55,359 bases of DNA from Bacteroidota bacterium (lineage in GTDB: Bacteria > Bacteroidota > Bacteroidia > Flavobacteriales_F > PHOS-HE28): contig JAEZDL010000045.1 in the NCBI GenBank assembly GCA_023418095.1, forward strand, positions 1 through 55,359. The letters run 5' to 3'. The notes under the pieces are model-generated. The model made no database searches and was not told where the DNA came from. It saw only the letters and a list, made by a program, of their open reading frames with translations. The position numbers and the translations under genes were made by a program. Positions 45,916 to 54,663 of the stretch are shown in pieces. Numbering within the stretch: the first letter of the stretch is position 1; every line of letters begins with the position of its first letter.

Positions 45916-47232
45916 ATGTGGATACGAAACTTCTCCCGGATGACGATCAAGTATGCTACCATGTTGGTGGCGCTGGCCGTTTTGGCAAGCGGCTGTAAGA
46001 AGGAGTTCGATTCTCCACCACTGCGCACCATACCTACAGGCAGTGTAATGACCATCGCCGATCTGCGCACGATGTTCGCCAACAATGGCGGCGTTGCGAT
46101 CCAGTGGCAGGACAGTACCGACAAAAGCGTTTATGCCGTTGTCACAGCCGACGAACAGAACGGCAATCTGTACAAGAACGTCTATGTGCAGGATGGAACC
46201 GGCGGGTTGGTATTGCGCCTTGTAAATGCGGGTGGCCTGTATCAGGGTGATAGCATCCGGATCTACTTGCCAGGCACGAAGCTTAGCAGTTATCAAGGGC
46301 TGCTTCAGCTTGATTCCGTGGATGTGGACAACAATGTGGTGAAGCAAGCCACCGGAGTGAACATTGCCCCGGAAGTGGTGACCATAAGCCAGTTGAATAA
46401 TGCGTTGGACATCACTTCATCCATGCAGGGCAAGCTGGTACAATTGAACAACGTGCAGTTCGTGCCGGAGGATACTGCACTCACCTATTCCAATGCCGTT
46501 ACGCAGGCCACGGAGAATCGCACGCTTCAGAATTGTAGTGGTGATATTGTGACCGTGCGGAACAGCGGCTACGCGAATTTTGCGGGCATGCCTGTACCCA
46601 ATGGCAAAGGCAGTTTTGTGGGCGTAGTTGGAGTATTCGGCTCAACGGTGCAACTGTTCATACGTGATCTGAACGAGGTGAACTTGAACGATCCGCGTTG
46701 CGGTGAAAATGCCTGCCTACCTGCTACCGGCGTAAGCCAGGATTTCGCTGAGACAAGCAACAATACCGATGTCAGCGTGGAATGTTGGTTGAACATCTTC
46801 ACAGAAGGAAGCCGTCGCTGGAAAGGCGTGGTGGCAGGAAGCGAGAATTTCGTTGAAGCGCGTCCGGCTTCCTTTGATGCCACCAGCACCATGTGGTTGG
46901 TAAGCCCACCTGTTCAATTCAGCCCCGGCATTGATCTCGATTTCCGTACATCCCTGGGTAGCGCCTGGTTGCACGACGGTCTTTCGGTATGGATCAGCAC
47001 GGACATCGATCTGATCACCGGCGCGGATGTGGAGGCCGCACCCTGGGTATCCGTCACGGGTGCAATGATCGCGGGAAGTTCCACCAGCCCCGGTACCTGG
47101 GTACCTTCGGGTACGATCCCGCTGGACAGCTATCTCAACAGCGGCGATAATTTCGTGATCGGTTTCAAGTACACCGGAGTACCCGGCACTCAGAGCACAC
47201 CCTATCGGATCGATGATGTCACGATCCAATGA
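45916..47232 (+). CDS. DUF5689 surface lipoprotein with C-terminal choice-of-anchor J domain
   Basis: The product (438 aa) is a lipoprotein: MTIKYATMLVALAVLASGCK with lipobox LASGC (Cys27 from ATG 45916; an inner ATG at 45940 is possible). The mature start CKKEFDSPP is a typical Bacteroidota surface-lipoprotein pattern. Residues about 40-260 form a DUF5689-type OB-fold region (KNVYVQDGTGGLVLRLVNAG, LFIRDLNEVNLND). The C-terminal half (QDFAETSNNTDVSVECWLNI to YRIDDVTIQ) is a choice-of-anchor J, jelly-roll-like domain. It follows the TonB receptor by 4 nt and could serve as its ligand-binding lid in place of SusD. GATC density is lower here than in most of the window. Confidence 0.85.
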   Translation: MWIRNFSRMTIKYATMLVALAVLASGCKKEFDSPPLRTIPTGSVMTIADLRTMFANNGGVAIQWQDSTDKSVYAVVTADEQNGNLYKNVYVQDGTGGLVLRLVNAGGLYQGDSIRIYLPGTKLSSYQGLLQLDSVDVDNNVVKQATGVNIAPEVVTISQLNNALDITSSMQGKLVQLNNVQFVPEDTALTYSNAVTQATENRTLQNCSGDIVTVRNSGYANFAGMPVPNGKGSFVGVVGVFGSTVQLFIRDLNEVNLNDPRCGENACLPATGVSQDFAETSNNTDVSVECWLNIFTEGSRRWKGVVAGSENFVEARPASFDATSTMWLVSPPVQFSPGIDLDFRTSLGSAWLHDGLSVWISTDIDLITGADVEAAPWVSVTGAMIAGSSTSPGTWVPSGTIPLDSYLNSGDNFVIGFKYTGVPGTQSTPYRIDDVTIQ

Positions 47233-47266
47233 TCGAACACCCCTCAGAACCCAACACTACTTCTCA

Positions 47267-48649
47267 ATGAAAAGAACATTACTCATCGCATTCACCGCCT
47301 TCAGCGGCTTGGCTCAGGCCCAATTGGTGGACAGCGGTTTCGAGAACTGGACCAACGATCTGCCCGATGGCTGGTTCGGCGAGCGATCAAGCATCCTTGC
47401 CGCCGCAGTTACACAGGTGACAACTAATGCGCACACCGGCAGCTATGCCGTTAGATTGGAGAACGCCTCACCCGACCACAAGCGCTTCAGTACACAGAAC
47501 GTATCTGTTACCGCAGGCACTGAATATTCGATCACCTTCTGGGCACGTGGCATGGGTGATGTACGCTTCGGTGTATATGATGGACACACTGGCTCCACCG
47601 GCGGATATGGGCCGTATTCGAGCTACATCACCGTTGCGAATAACAATACATGGGCGGAGTACACGCTTACCACCAATGTGGTGACCGATGCAACCAACGC
47701 CCAATTCATCCTGAGCGTTCGGAATACGGTCGCTCCCGAACATCTTGTGATCGATGATGTTGTGATCGAATCCGCAGGTACACTTCCGGATGTGAGCATT
47801 TATGACATACAATTCACCACGGACCCCAGCGGAGATTCGCCGCTCGCCGGCGAGGTTGTGCGTACATCGGGGATCGTTACCGCGATCGACCCTGTGGCGA
47901 ACAACGGCAATCCGCAGCTGGTGTATTACCTGCAGGATGGCTCGGGTGCATGGAATGGGATCTATGTCTTCGACTACGTCGATAACGGTAACACTGTGGC
48001 AGTTGGTGACGAGGTGGAAATGATCGCTACCGTAAGTGAATACTTCAACCTCACCGAACTCTCGGATCTTCAAAGCTTCACGGTGCTCGCGACCAACCAG
48101 CCTCTACCTGAACCGCTTTTGGTCGGCACCGGCGAAGTGGCTTCTGAAGCACTGGAAAGCGTACTCGTACGAGTTCAGAACGCTGCTTGCACAGAAGCTC
48201 CGGGCGGTGCCAACTTCGGCATCTGGAGCGCAGATGATGGTAGTGGTGAAGTAGGTATCGGAAAGGAGATGTACACCACCACGCCCGACCCTGTCGTTGG
48301 CCAGGCCTATGATGTTACCGGAGTGGTATCCTACGGTTTCGAGGAATATCGCATCCAGCCTCGCCAGGCTTCAGACGTATCGTTGGCGACCAGCATCGGC
48401 GAACTTGCAGGTGCAACGATCACCGTGTTCCCAAACCCGGCGAACACCGAGCTCACCATTGACCTCGGCACACTGAAAGCCCGCACCCTCTACAGCATCA
48501 CCGATGCAATGGGTCGTCTGGTGGCAAACGACATGATCTCTAATGTCCGCACATCGATCGATGTGAGCAGCCTCAGTAACGGCATTTACGTTATGTCCCT
48601 ACGCAGCGGAGAGGCTGTGTGGAATACGCGCATACAAGTCCAGCGCTGA
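47267..48649 (+). CDS. T9SS type A secreted protein with CBM-like and OB-fold domains
   Basis: The product (460 aa from ATG 47267) has the signal peptide MKRTLLIAFTAFSGLAQAQ. Residues about 20-170 are a jelly-roll carbohydrate-binding-like module (VDSGFENWTNDLPDGWFGER, RLENASPDHKRFSTQNVSV). Residues about 180-375 look like an OB-fold module of the kind attached to exported nucleases (LVYYLQDGSGAWNGIYVFDY, GDEVEMIATVSEYFNLTEL). The end is a type A T9SS sorting domain (VFPNPANTELTIDLGTL, LSNGIYVMSLRSG). I see no catalytic nuclease motif, so it may bind nucleic acid or sugar rather than cut. It sits 34 nt after the DUF5689 gene and is followed by an intrinsic terminator, closing the operon. Confidence 0.83.
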   Translation: MKRTLLIAFTAFSGLAQAQLVDSGFENWTNDLPDGWFGERSSILAAAVTQVTTNAHTGSYAVRLENASPDHKRFSTQNVSVTAGTEYSITFWARGMGDVRFGVYDGHTGSTGGYGPYSSYITVANNNTWAEYTLTTNVVTDATNAQFILSVRNTVAPEHLVIDDVVIESAGTLPDVSIYDIQFTTDPSGDSPLAGEVVRTSGIVTAIDPVANNGNPQLVYYLQDGSGAWNGIYVFDYVDNGNTVAVGDEVEMIATVSEYFNLTELSDLQSFTVLATNQPLPEPLLVGTGEVASEALESVLVRVQNAACTEAPGGANFGIWSADDGSGEVGIGKEMYTTTPDPVVGQAYDVTGVVSYGFEEYRIQPRQASDVSLATSIGELAGATITVFPNPANTELTIDLGTLKARTLYSITDAMGRLVANDMISNVRTSIDVSSLSNGIYVMSLRSGEAVWNTRIQVQR

Positions 48650-48665
48650 TCCAACCCTTTTCATG

Positions 48666-48697
48666 AACGCCCCATGCTCAACGGCATGGGGCGTTTT
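48666..48697 (+). terminator. Intrinsic terminator closing the receptor operon
   Basis: AACGCCCCATGC (48666-48677) and GCATGGGGCGTT (48684-48695) form a 12-bp stem with a 6-nt loop, then a short T-run (TTTT ending 48697). It lies about 17 nt past the 48649 stop. Confidence 0.85.
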
Positions 48698-48764
48698 GCT
48701 ACCGATCATTTCAAGAAGCAGATGGATTCAAAGGTGGCCGCTTCGCATTATCGAAGGATCTGGA

Positions 48765-49811
48765 TCAATCGGCTTCAACCTCCTTCGCCAGGATCAGGAA
48801 AACCGGAAAGTGATCGCTGAAGCCATCCTGATACTCATCACCAACGAATGTGCGATAAGGGTAGCCAGCGAAATTGCCGTGTTGCTGACGCAGGTAGGGC
48901 TCATTGAAGATGCGCACACCATAATACTTATAGCCGTCACCATTGCCATTCAAAAGAGCAGGTGAAATGATGATCTGATCGAAAAGATTCCAGGAATCGC
49001 GCCATGCCAGGCTGCCGATCCCCTTTTGATAATTGGCCGAAGCGGTATTGAACAGAATGTCACCGCCTGCCGCCTCCCGATCCCCGGTCGCACGTAAATG
49101 CTTCGTCACGCTTTTATTCACTGGGTCATCATTCAAGTCGCCCATGTAGATGATCCGTGCTTCCGGTTCAAGCGCGAAGAGTGAATCAGCAATGTGCCGG
49201 CCAAGTCTGGCGGCGGCCGATCGATGCGGTTCCGAAAGTTTTTGTCCCCCCCGGCGACTGGGCCAATGGGCCACGATCACGTGTAATGTATCGCCCTGGA
49301 ACGATCCGCTTACAAGCAACTGATCACGTGTCCGGAAGTCAGGATCGTCCTGATCGATCAAACGATAAGCTTTGTGAGCATATACTTGAAAGATCTTCGG
49401 ATCATACATCAACGCAACGTCCACTCCACGGCGGTCGGGAGAATCCTCATGTACGACCGCATAGCCGCGTCCGCTCAAAGTTGGATGCGCCGCGAGATCT
49501 TCCACAACTTTCCGGTTCTCAACCTCTGCAAGACCGATGATCGAAAGACCGTTCGGATGCAGATCCCTACCCATGGCGGCGATCACGCCACCCAATCTTT
49601 CAAGCTTTCTATTGAAACGCTTGGTATTCCATGACTTCGGGGATCCAGGCAGGAATTCCGCATCATCAACATCGAGATCATCGATCGTATCGAAAAGATT
49701 CTCCACGTTGTAAAAGCCGATCAACGCGGGAACGAACTCCTGTTTCGCCTGTTGGGCATGGACTACTTGCGCGAGCAATGGAAATAGAAGCAATGGAAGC
49801 AGGCGGAACAT
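48765..49811 (-). CDS. Exported endonuclease/exonuclease/phosphatase family protein
   Basis: The product (348 aa) has a signal peptide (MFRLLPLLLFPLLAQVVHAQ). The EEP (DNase I/exonuclease III) fold is complete: FYNVENLFDT with the catalytic Asn, GLAEVENRKVV with the metal-binding Glu, VHEDSPDRRGVDVALMYD, IVAHWPSRRGG with a catalytic His, YMGDLNDDPVNKS with the Asp and Asn ligands, and GFSDHFPVF with the terminal Asp-His pair. It should be an extracytoplasmic metal-dependent phosphodiesterase or nuclease. It has no T9SS domain, so it probably stays in the periplasm. It is on the opposite strand from the receptor operon, converging on its terminator, and divergent from the endonuclease I gene. 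Confidence 0.9.
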   Translation of the reverse strand: MFRLLPLLLFPLLAQVVHAQQAKQEFVPALIGFYNVENLFDTIDDLDVDDAEFLPGSPKSWNTKRFNRKLERLGGVIAAMGRDLHPNGLSIIGLAEVENRKVVEDLAAHPTLSGRGYAVVHEDSPDRRGVDVALMYDPKIFQVYAHKAYRLIDQDDPDFRTRDQLLVSGSFQGDTLHVIVAHWPSRRGGQKLSEPHRSAAARLGRHIADSLFALEPEARIIYMGDLNDDPVNKSVTKHLRATGDREAAGGDILFNTASANYQKGIGSLAWRDSWNLFDQIIISPALLNGNGDGYKYYGVRIFNEPYLRQQHGNFAGYPYRTFVGDEYQDGFSDHFPVFLILAKEVEAD

Positions 49812-49970
49812 TACGGAGATCGCGTTGGACGCCGAATTTAACCCGGTTCCATGATACAGCTGTGTGCATTAACGATATAATAACCTCCCGCTGATCGATC
49901 GAGATGCGTCATGCACTTTTCGTTCAGTGGCAGGCATCCGAAGAACGACCATAGCCTAATTTCACGGCGC

Positions 49971-50996
49971 ATGCGCTTCCTCCTTTTCCCTTTGGTCTTC
50001 CTGCCTTTGCTGATCGTTGGCCAGCCGCCGCCGGGTTACTACGATCCAACTTTCCAACTTTCCGGGGAAGCGCTACGGCAGGCATTGCACGAGATCATCA
50101 ACGGGCATACGGTGATCCAGAACAGCCAGCTCTGGGATGCCTTCGAGATCACTGATGACAAACCCGACGGAGATGTTTGGGATATGTATTCCGATATCCC
50201 GGATGGCACACCGCCATACACTTACGATTTCGGGCAGGATCAATGTGGCACCTACAACAGTGAAGGCGATTGTTTCAATCGCGAGCACAGCTTTCCGCAG
50301 AGCTGGTTCGGTGGAAATGGTGCCATGGATACGGACCTGTTCCACATCTATCCGACGGATGGGTGGGTGAACCAGCAACGTGGCAACCTGCCATTTGGCA
50401 CGGTGGCGAATGCGGATTGGACCAGCGCGAACGGCAGCAAGCGCGGTGGATGCAGTTGGCCCGGTTACAGTGGAACGGTCTTCGAACCGATCAATGAATA
50501 CAAGGGCGACTTTGCGCGGAGCTATTTCTATATGCTTACTCGTTATCTGCCCGATCTTCCGGGTTGGGATCCACCAATGTTGCAAGGTGATGATCTCACA
50601 GCATGGGCAGAATCCCTTCTGCTGGCATGGCATGTGGCCGATCCGGTGAGCGAGAAGGAGGTGGATCGGAACAATGCTGTCTATGGATTGCAGGGAAACC
50701 GCAACCCGTTCATCGATCAGCCGCAGTGGGCGCATTATATCTGGGGACCCACCGCAAGTATCAGCGATGCCACAACTAATGAAGCGCGGATCTGGTATTC
50801 AGAAGGCGTGATCCATATCCAGAAGAAGGAAAGCGATCCAGTTGAACTTATCGTCCATGACGGGGTCGGAAGGCAGATCGCCACTTTCGATCTGCGAAAT
50901 GGTGATCAGCAGATCACGGTGGACCTGCCGGAAGCCCTCTACTTCGCCAGACTGAGAACAGCTACTGGATCGGTGGTGATGCGTTTTGTTCGCTGA
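49971..50996 (+). CDS. Secreted endonuclease I (EndA/Vvn type) with T9SS sorting domain
   Basis: The 341-residue secreted nuclease has the signal peptide MRFLLFPLVFLPLLIVGQ. The endonuclease I domain (about 30-260) carries NREHSFPQSWFG (Glu105/His106, the general-base region) and LFHIYPTDGWVNQQRGNLPF (residues 123-142, with the His and Asn metal ligands), plus a Cys pair (Cys92/Cys101). The last about 75 residues (ARIWYSEGVIHIQKKESDPV, VELIVHDGVGRQIATFDL, LYFARLRTATG) are a type A T9SS sorting domain. It should act on DNA and RNA at the cell surface. ATG 49971 gives the signal peptide; an in-frame start at 49911 does not. It is divergent from the EEP gene. Confidence 0.93.
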   Translation: MRFLLFPLVFLPLLIVGQPPPGYYDPTFQLSGEALRQALHEIINGHTVIQNSQLWDAFEITDDKPDGDVWDMYSDIPDGTPPYTYDFGQDQCGTYNSEGDCFNREHSFPQSWFGGNGAMDTDLFHIYPTDGWVNQQRGNLPFGTVANADWTSANGSKRGGCSWPGYSGTVFEPINEYKGDFARSYFYMLTRYLPDLPGWDPPMLQGDDLTAWAESLLLAWHVADPVSEKEVDRNNAVYGLQGNRNPFIDQPQWAHYIWGPTASISDATTNEARIWYSEGVIHIQKKESDPVELIVHDGVGRQIATFDLRNGDQQITVDLPEALYFARLRTATGSVVMRFVR

Positions 50997-51063
50997 ACGT
51001 CTTCGATCAAGGCTAACATGAGGGTCGTTGGATGATCTCCATTCCGATCTGCATCTGGTGAGA

Positions 51064-51840
51064 TCAAGATCGTTGCAATTCCTCGAGATCCCGCGTCAGT
51101 TGGATGAAATCCTGTACGCTTAGCTGCTCCGCGCGTTTGCTTCCGTAAGGATCCGGCACTCGATCGACCATGCTTTTCAAGGCATTGTTCAACGTTTTCC
51201 TTCTCTGGTTGAAGGCCGTCTTCACTACGGTGAAAAGGAGCTTCTCATCGCAATCGAGCTTATCGATCGCGTTACGTTTCATGCGGATCACGGCACTGCG
51301 CACTTTTGGCAGGGGAATGAACGATCCGGGCTCAACGAGCATGATCTGCTCCACATCATACCACGCCTGTGCGAGCACACTGGTGATGCCGTAGGTCTTG
51401 CTTCCCGGCGTTGCACGGATCCGATCGGCCACTTCCTTCTGGAACATGCCCACCACTTCGGTGCACCGATCGCGATGCTCGATCACCTGGAAAACGATCT
51501 GCGTGCTGATGTTGTATGGGAAATTACCGATGATCGCGAACGGGCCAGGAGATCGATCGCGCAGATCGAGCTGCAACACATCACCAATGATCAATCGATC
51601 CTTCAGTTCAGGGAATTTTTCCTGGATATGTGCGGCTGCTTCACGATCCAATTCAACACACCACAGATCGATATCGTCGCGCGAGATCAGGTGTTTCGTA
51701 AGCGCACCGGTGCCCGGCCCGATCTCGATCACATCGCGATAACCACCATGGTGCGTGAGGGCTTCAGTGATCCGCTGTGCGATCGGATCTTCCTTCAGGA
51801 AATGCTGGCCAAATTGCTTCTTCGGGCGTACGAAACTCAT
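51064..51840 (-). CDS. rsmA: 16S rRNA (adenine1518/1519-N6)-dimethyltransferase
   Basis: RsmA (KsgA) dimethylates two adenosines in helix 45 of 16S rRNA during late 30S assembly. The product has 258 residues with QFGQHFLKEDPIAQRI, the SAM-binding IEIGPGTGALTKHL (motif I) and the catalytic IGNFPYNIST (motif IV, NxPY type). Downstream is LVEPGSFIPLPKVRSAVIRM, the family C-terminal motif. It overlaps the upstream DUF4286 gene by ATGA on the same strand, so it is translationally coupled to it. The length is normal. Endonuclease I converges on it, with a 67-bp gap in which I see no strong terminator. Confidence 0.96.
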   Translation of the reverse strand: MSFVRPKKQFGQHFLKEDPIAQRITEALTHHGGYRDVIEIGPGTGALTKHLISRDDIDLWCVELDREAAAHIQEKFPELKDRLIIGDVLQLDLRDRSPGPFAIIGNFPYNISTQIVFQVIEHRDRCTEVVGMFQKEVADRIRATPGSKTYGITSVLAQAWYDVEQIMLVEPGSFIPLPKVRSAVIRMKRNAIDKLDCDEKLLFTVVKTAFNQRRKTLNNALKSMVDRVPDPYGSKRAEQLSVQDFIQLTRDLEELQRS

Positions 51841-52145
51841 ACCGGATGCACAGCTTCAAGCAACGTCCGGAACGCTACGAAACGGCCGCCGTAGTTGCGT
51901 TGCGTCTCTGCCTGTAGCCGTGGTGCATGTTCATCGCGGTAGCGCTCGTACGCTTCCATGGAAGCACACGTGTATTGGATCGCGTATGTGGTGCCGCCAT
52001 CATCATCGGCGAGCACTTTGTAGATCCGGCTGGAAACGAAAAGGCCGGTGGACATCACTTCCGGCACATGCACTTCCTTCATCCAGCGGAGCCATTCCTG
52101 CTCCACTTCCAGGTCGATATTGATCGTAACGTTATAAATGATCAT
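51837..52145 (-). CDS. DUF4286 family small protein
   Basis: The protein has 102 residues: MIIYNVTINIDLEVEQEWLR starts an alpha-beta ferredoxin-like fold, followed by WMKEVHVPEVMSTGLFVSSR and YAIQYTCASMEAYERYRDEH. These are the signatures of DUF4286, a Bacteroidota-wide family with a dimeric alpha+beta-barrel look and no established function. It is cytosolic, with no signal peptide. It overlaps rsmA at its 3' end and the TPR gene at its 5' end, both by ATGA, so the three are one transcription unit. Confidence 0.85.
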   Translation of the reverse strand: MIIYNVTINIDLEVEQEWLRWMKEVHVPEVMSTGLFVSSRIYKVLADDDGGTTYAIQYTCASMEAYERYRDEHAPRLQAETQRNYGGRFVAFRTLLEAVHPV

Positions 52146-54001
52146 GGATGGATCTGCGGCGCGGCGGGTTCTGCCGGCGCATCTAATTTATCACCACGCA
52201 GAAGGCGGAACCGTTTCCGCGCCTCCGGAACGAATATGCTACCGGTCTGTTCGAAAAGCAGGCGTTCGTAGTAATGCTGCGCTTTCAACGGATCGTTCAA
52301 TTCCTCTTCATACAATTTGCCCAGGTCCAGCAACGCATTGTCCACAAGGATGTCGAGCGGATAAAGCTCCAGCAACTTCTCAAGATATCCAGCCGCTTCT
52401 TCATGTCGATGACGTGCCGCAGCGATCCTGAAACGTTCATAGAGGATATCGTCGCCGAGGCTGTGCATCGGATATTCCAATTGCAACGAATCGAGTACGG
52501 CCAGCGCTTCATCGTACCGGTGCTGGAAGCGCAGAAGTTCCGCATTAGCGTAATACGTGAGCGGCGTCGCGTTGCTGTCCAAGCCCAGGTTGTCCGTGAT
52601 CCGAAGGGAAAGCTCCATCGCATCGTTCGCGATCAGTTTGCTGGTGCTTGCCTTCAGCACTTCGAGTTGCGCCTGCGACCACAGGAAATCACCGGCATAG
52701 AAGGAGACCTTCGCATTACGCAAACGCGCATCATGACCGATCACATCGTACTTGTAGTCAAGGTCCACCTGTGAATACAGAAGCGAAGCCTCCCAAATAT
52801 CGCCGCTGAGAAGGTGCACATCGCCCAGATCCAGTTTCAACTGCGCTCGTGTCTTCGGATCGATCTGGTTCAATTCGATCCCCTCTTCGAGTAATGCGAT
52901 CGCTTCCTGCGGTTCGTTGAGATAGTAGGCTTTCAATAAGGCCCGATCGCGCAATAGATCCACCGTCTGTTTGTTCAGACCGAGTTCCTGCAAGGTGTTC
53001 GCAGCACGCTGATCCAGATCGAGCAGATCCTCGCGCTTCGGCTCCGGCTGATCGGTCAATTCCGCATAACGCGTCTTCACCGAACCGATCCGCGCCAGCA
53101 GGTAATTGGAATCGTTCCGGCCAAGTGAAAGCACGTATTCATAGCATTTGAAAGCGGTGGAAAAATCATCGTTCGCCAGGGCGATCTCGGCAAGTTCCAT
53201 CAACCGCATGCCGCCTTCATCGAAACGTTTGTCCATCGCCTTGCTCTGCACCAGCGCCGCGCCCAGGTCCTTCTGCTGGATGTACATCCAGATCAGCAGT
53301 TCGTGGAAGATCGTCCGCTGCGGATCCTTTTGGATCCGCCGTAACAATTCAGTGCGAAGGATGTCGCTTCTCTCATCGATCGTTTCGAAATCCATGTAGC
53401 GCGATAATGAATTCTGTACCGATTGCGCGTAAGCCTCATTCGCAGCGAGCAGATCCATGTAGCTGGTCACCATCTTCTGCACATCTCCCTTCATGGCGTG
53501 GATGTTCGCGATCTCGAAATGGAACGTCTGGCCATCCTTCAGGATCTTGTGGCCGCGTTCGTAGGCTTCAAGCGCAAGATCGAGTTCGTTCACCCGCGTG
53601 AAAGCATTCGCGACCTGGCGTATGCTACCCTGATCGGGTTGGATCAGTTTCAACGCCTTCTCATATTCCTTCGCGGCCTTGTCATTGTCGCCTTGCTGGC
53701 GATATAGATTGCCCAGATCGATCGGGAAACGCGGATCGTCCTTTCTCTTCTTTGAATGATCCTTCACCAGTTTCTCGGCCTGCTCCAGATCGTTGAGGCC
53801 CACGTAGCTTTTATAGAGCTGCTCGTAGTAATAGTCGCTGGGCTGCCTTCTGTAAAGCCGCTCGTAGTACAGGATCGCCTTCTCAAAATCGCCGGTCTGG
53901 AAATACTGCGCAGCCAGTTGTTCATCGGCCCCTGGTTGCGCGCTAGAAGTTTGGGCGAACAGGGCTGTGAGCAGGAAAAGCAGAAGGATCGTTCTCATCA
54001 T
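52142..54001 (-). CDS. Large tetratricopeptide-repeat protein, exported
   Basis: The 619-residue product has a signal peptide (MMRTILLLFLLTALFAQTSS). Repeated TPR units fill the rest: QYFQTGDFEKAILYYERLYR, DLGNLYRQQGDNDKAAKEYE, RVNELDLALEAYERGHKIL, LSGDIWEASLLYSQVDLDYK, LGKLYEEELNDPLKAQHYYE. They form a long helical scaffold, probably for protein complexes in the periplasm. The last residues are proline-rich (LDAPAEPAAPQIHP). It is placed between a small lipoprotein and DUF4286, with 1 nt from the former, so it belongs to the same run down to rsmA. Its partner proteins are unknown; similar TPR proteins act in envelope assembly. Confidence 0.82.
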   Translation of the reverse strand: MMRTILLLFLLTALFAQTSSAQPGADEQLAAQYFQTGDFEKAILYYERLYRRQPSDYYYEQLYKSYVGLNDLEQAEKLVKDHSKKRKDDPRFPIDLGNLYRQQGDNDKAAKEYEKALKLIQPDQGSIRQVANAFTRVNELDLALEAYERGHKILKDGQTFHFEIANIHAMKGDVQKMVTSYMDLLAANEAYAQSVQNSLSRYMDFETIDERSDILRTELLRRIQKDPQRTIFHELLIWMYIQQKDLGAALVQSKAMDKRFDEGGMRLMELAEIALANDDFSTAFKCYEYVLSLGRNDSNYLLARIGSVKTRYAELTDQPEPKREDLLDLDQRAANTLQELGLNKQTVDLLRDRALLKAYYLNEPQEAIALLEEGIELNQIDPKTRAQLKLDLGDVHLLSGDIWEASLLYSQVDLDYKYDVIGHDARLRNAKVSFYAGDFLWSQAQLEVLKASTSKLIANDAMELSLRITDNLGLDSNATPLTYYANAELLRFQHRYDEALAVLDSLQLEYPMHSLGDDILYERFRIAAARHRHEEAAGYLEKLLELYPLDILVDNALLDLGKLYEEELNDPLKAQHYYERLLFEQTGSIFVPEARKRFRLLRGDKLDAPAEPAAPQIHP

Positions 54002-54002
54002 C

Positions 54003-54560
54003 TTAGTTCTGCGCGATCGGGTCTCCAGCGGTCAAAAGTGAATCAGTTGCCGGAAGCTTTTCCCATACCTCTTGGATCGTGCGATAATTCTGGATCGTAC
54101 GTTGCACATTCGCTTGCAACAGTTCATGCACCTGCTCCTCCGTTCCGATCGCAGTTCGTTCTTCCTCCACATTCATCGCCGCGTTGCCGATATCCTGGCG
54201 CAGGGTGCGAAGCCGCTCGGCAGCGCCCGCCAGTTCCTGCAAGGTACGAACGTGATCGGTGGCCATGCTACCGGAAGCTTGCAACGCGAGGTATTGATCG
54301 CCCAACAATTCCGCCGATCGCCGGTCCAATGTATCTGCGAAGCGTTCCTTGAACAAAGGCTCCCGCTCGGCAAAGGCGGTATGAGCACGATCGAACCGGC
54401 CGGGATCGAGCTCGTTCAGGGTGAAGATCGCAGCATCAATGGTGGTGATCAAACTATCCACTTTGCGCAGGTTCTGTTCATCGGCAGGGCGGCGGCAGGC
54501 GTTCACCAGCCCGCTCAAGACCAACGCGAGTACCGCTATAAAGAGTATGCCACGATGCAT
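54003..54560 (-). CDS. Small lipoprotein with helical domain, unknown
   Basis: The product (185 aa from ATG 54560) begins MHRGILFIAVLALVLSGLVN, then AC, giving a lipobox-like GLVNAC with the Cys at about residue 22. The rest is helical and charged: NLRKVDSLITTIDAAIFTLN, GSMATDHVRTLQELAGAAER, EEQVHELLQANVQRTIQNYR. It should be a periplasmic lipoprotein with a coiled-coil-like body. I do not recognise a family. It ends 1 nt before the TPR gene, so it starts the run TPR-DUF4286-rsmA. The frame is open to 54662, but that part lacks a signal and overlaps the serS end region. Confidence 0.72.
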   Translation of the reverse strand: MHRGILFIAVLALVLSGLVNACRRPADEQNLRKVDSLITTIDAAIFTLNELDPGRFDRAHTAFAEREPLFKERFADTLDRRSAELLGDQYLALQASGSMATDHVRTLQELAGAAERLRTLRQDIGNAAMNVEEERTAIGTEEQVHELLQANVQRTIQNYRTIQEVWEKLPATDSLLTAGDPIAQN

Positions 54561-54663
54561 GAGGAGCGTAAAGGTCGGAAAGAGTGGCGATGGGTGCTCC
54601 CTGAGACTTCTTAACCCGTTGTACGGTTGTAAAAAGTTGAGGCAGTTGGTGATTTCAACCACC

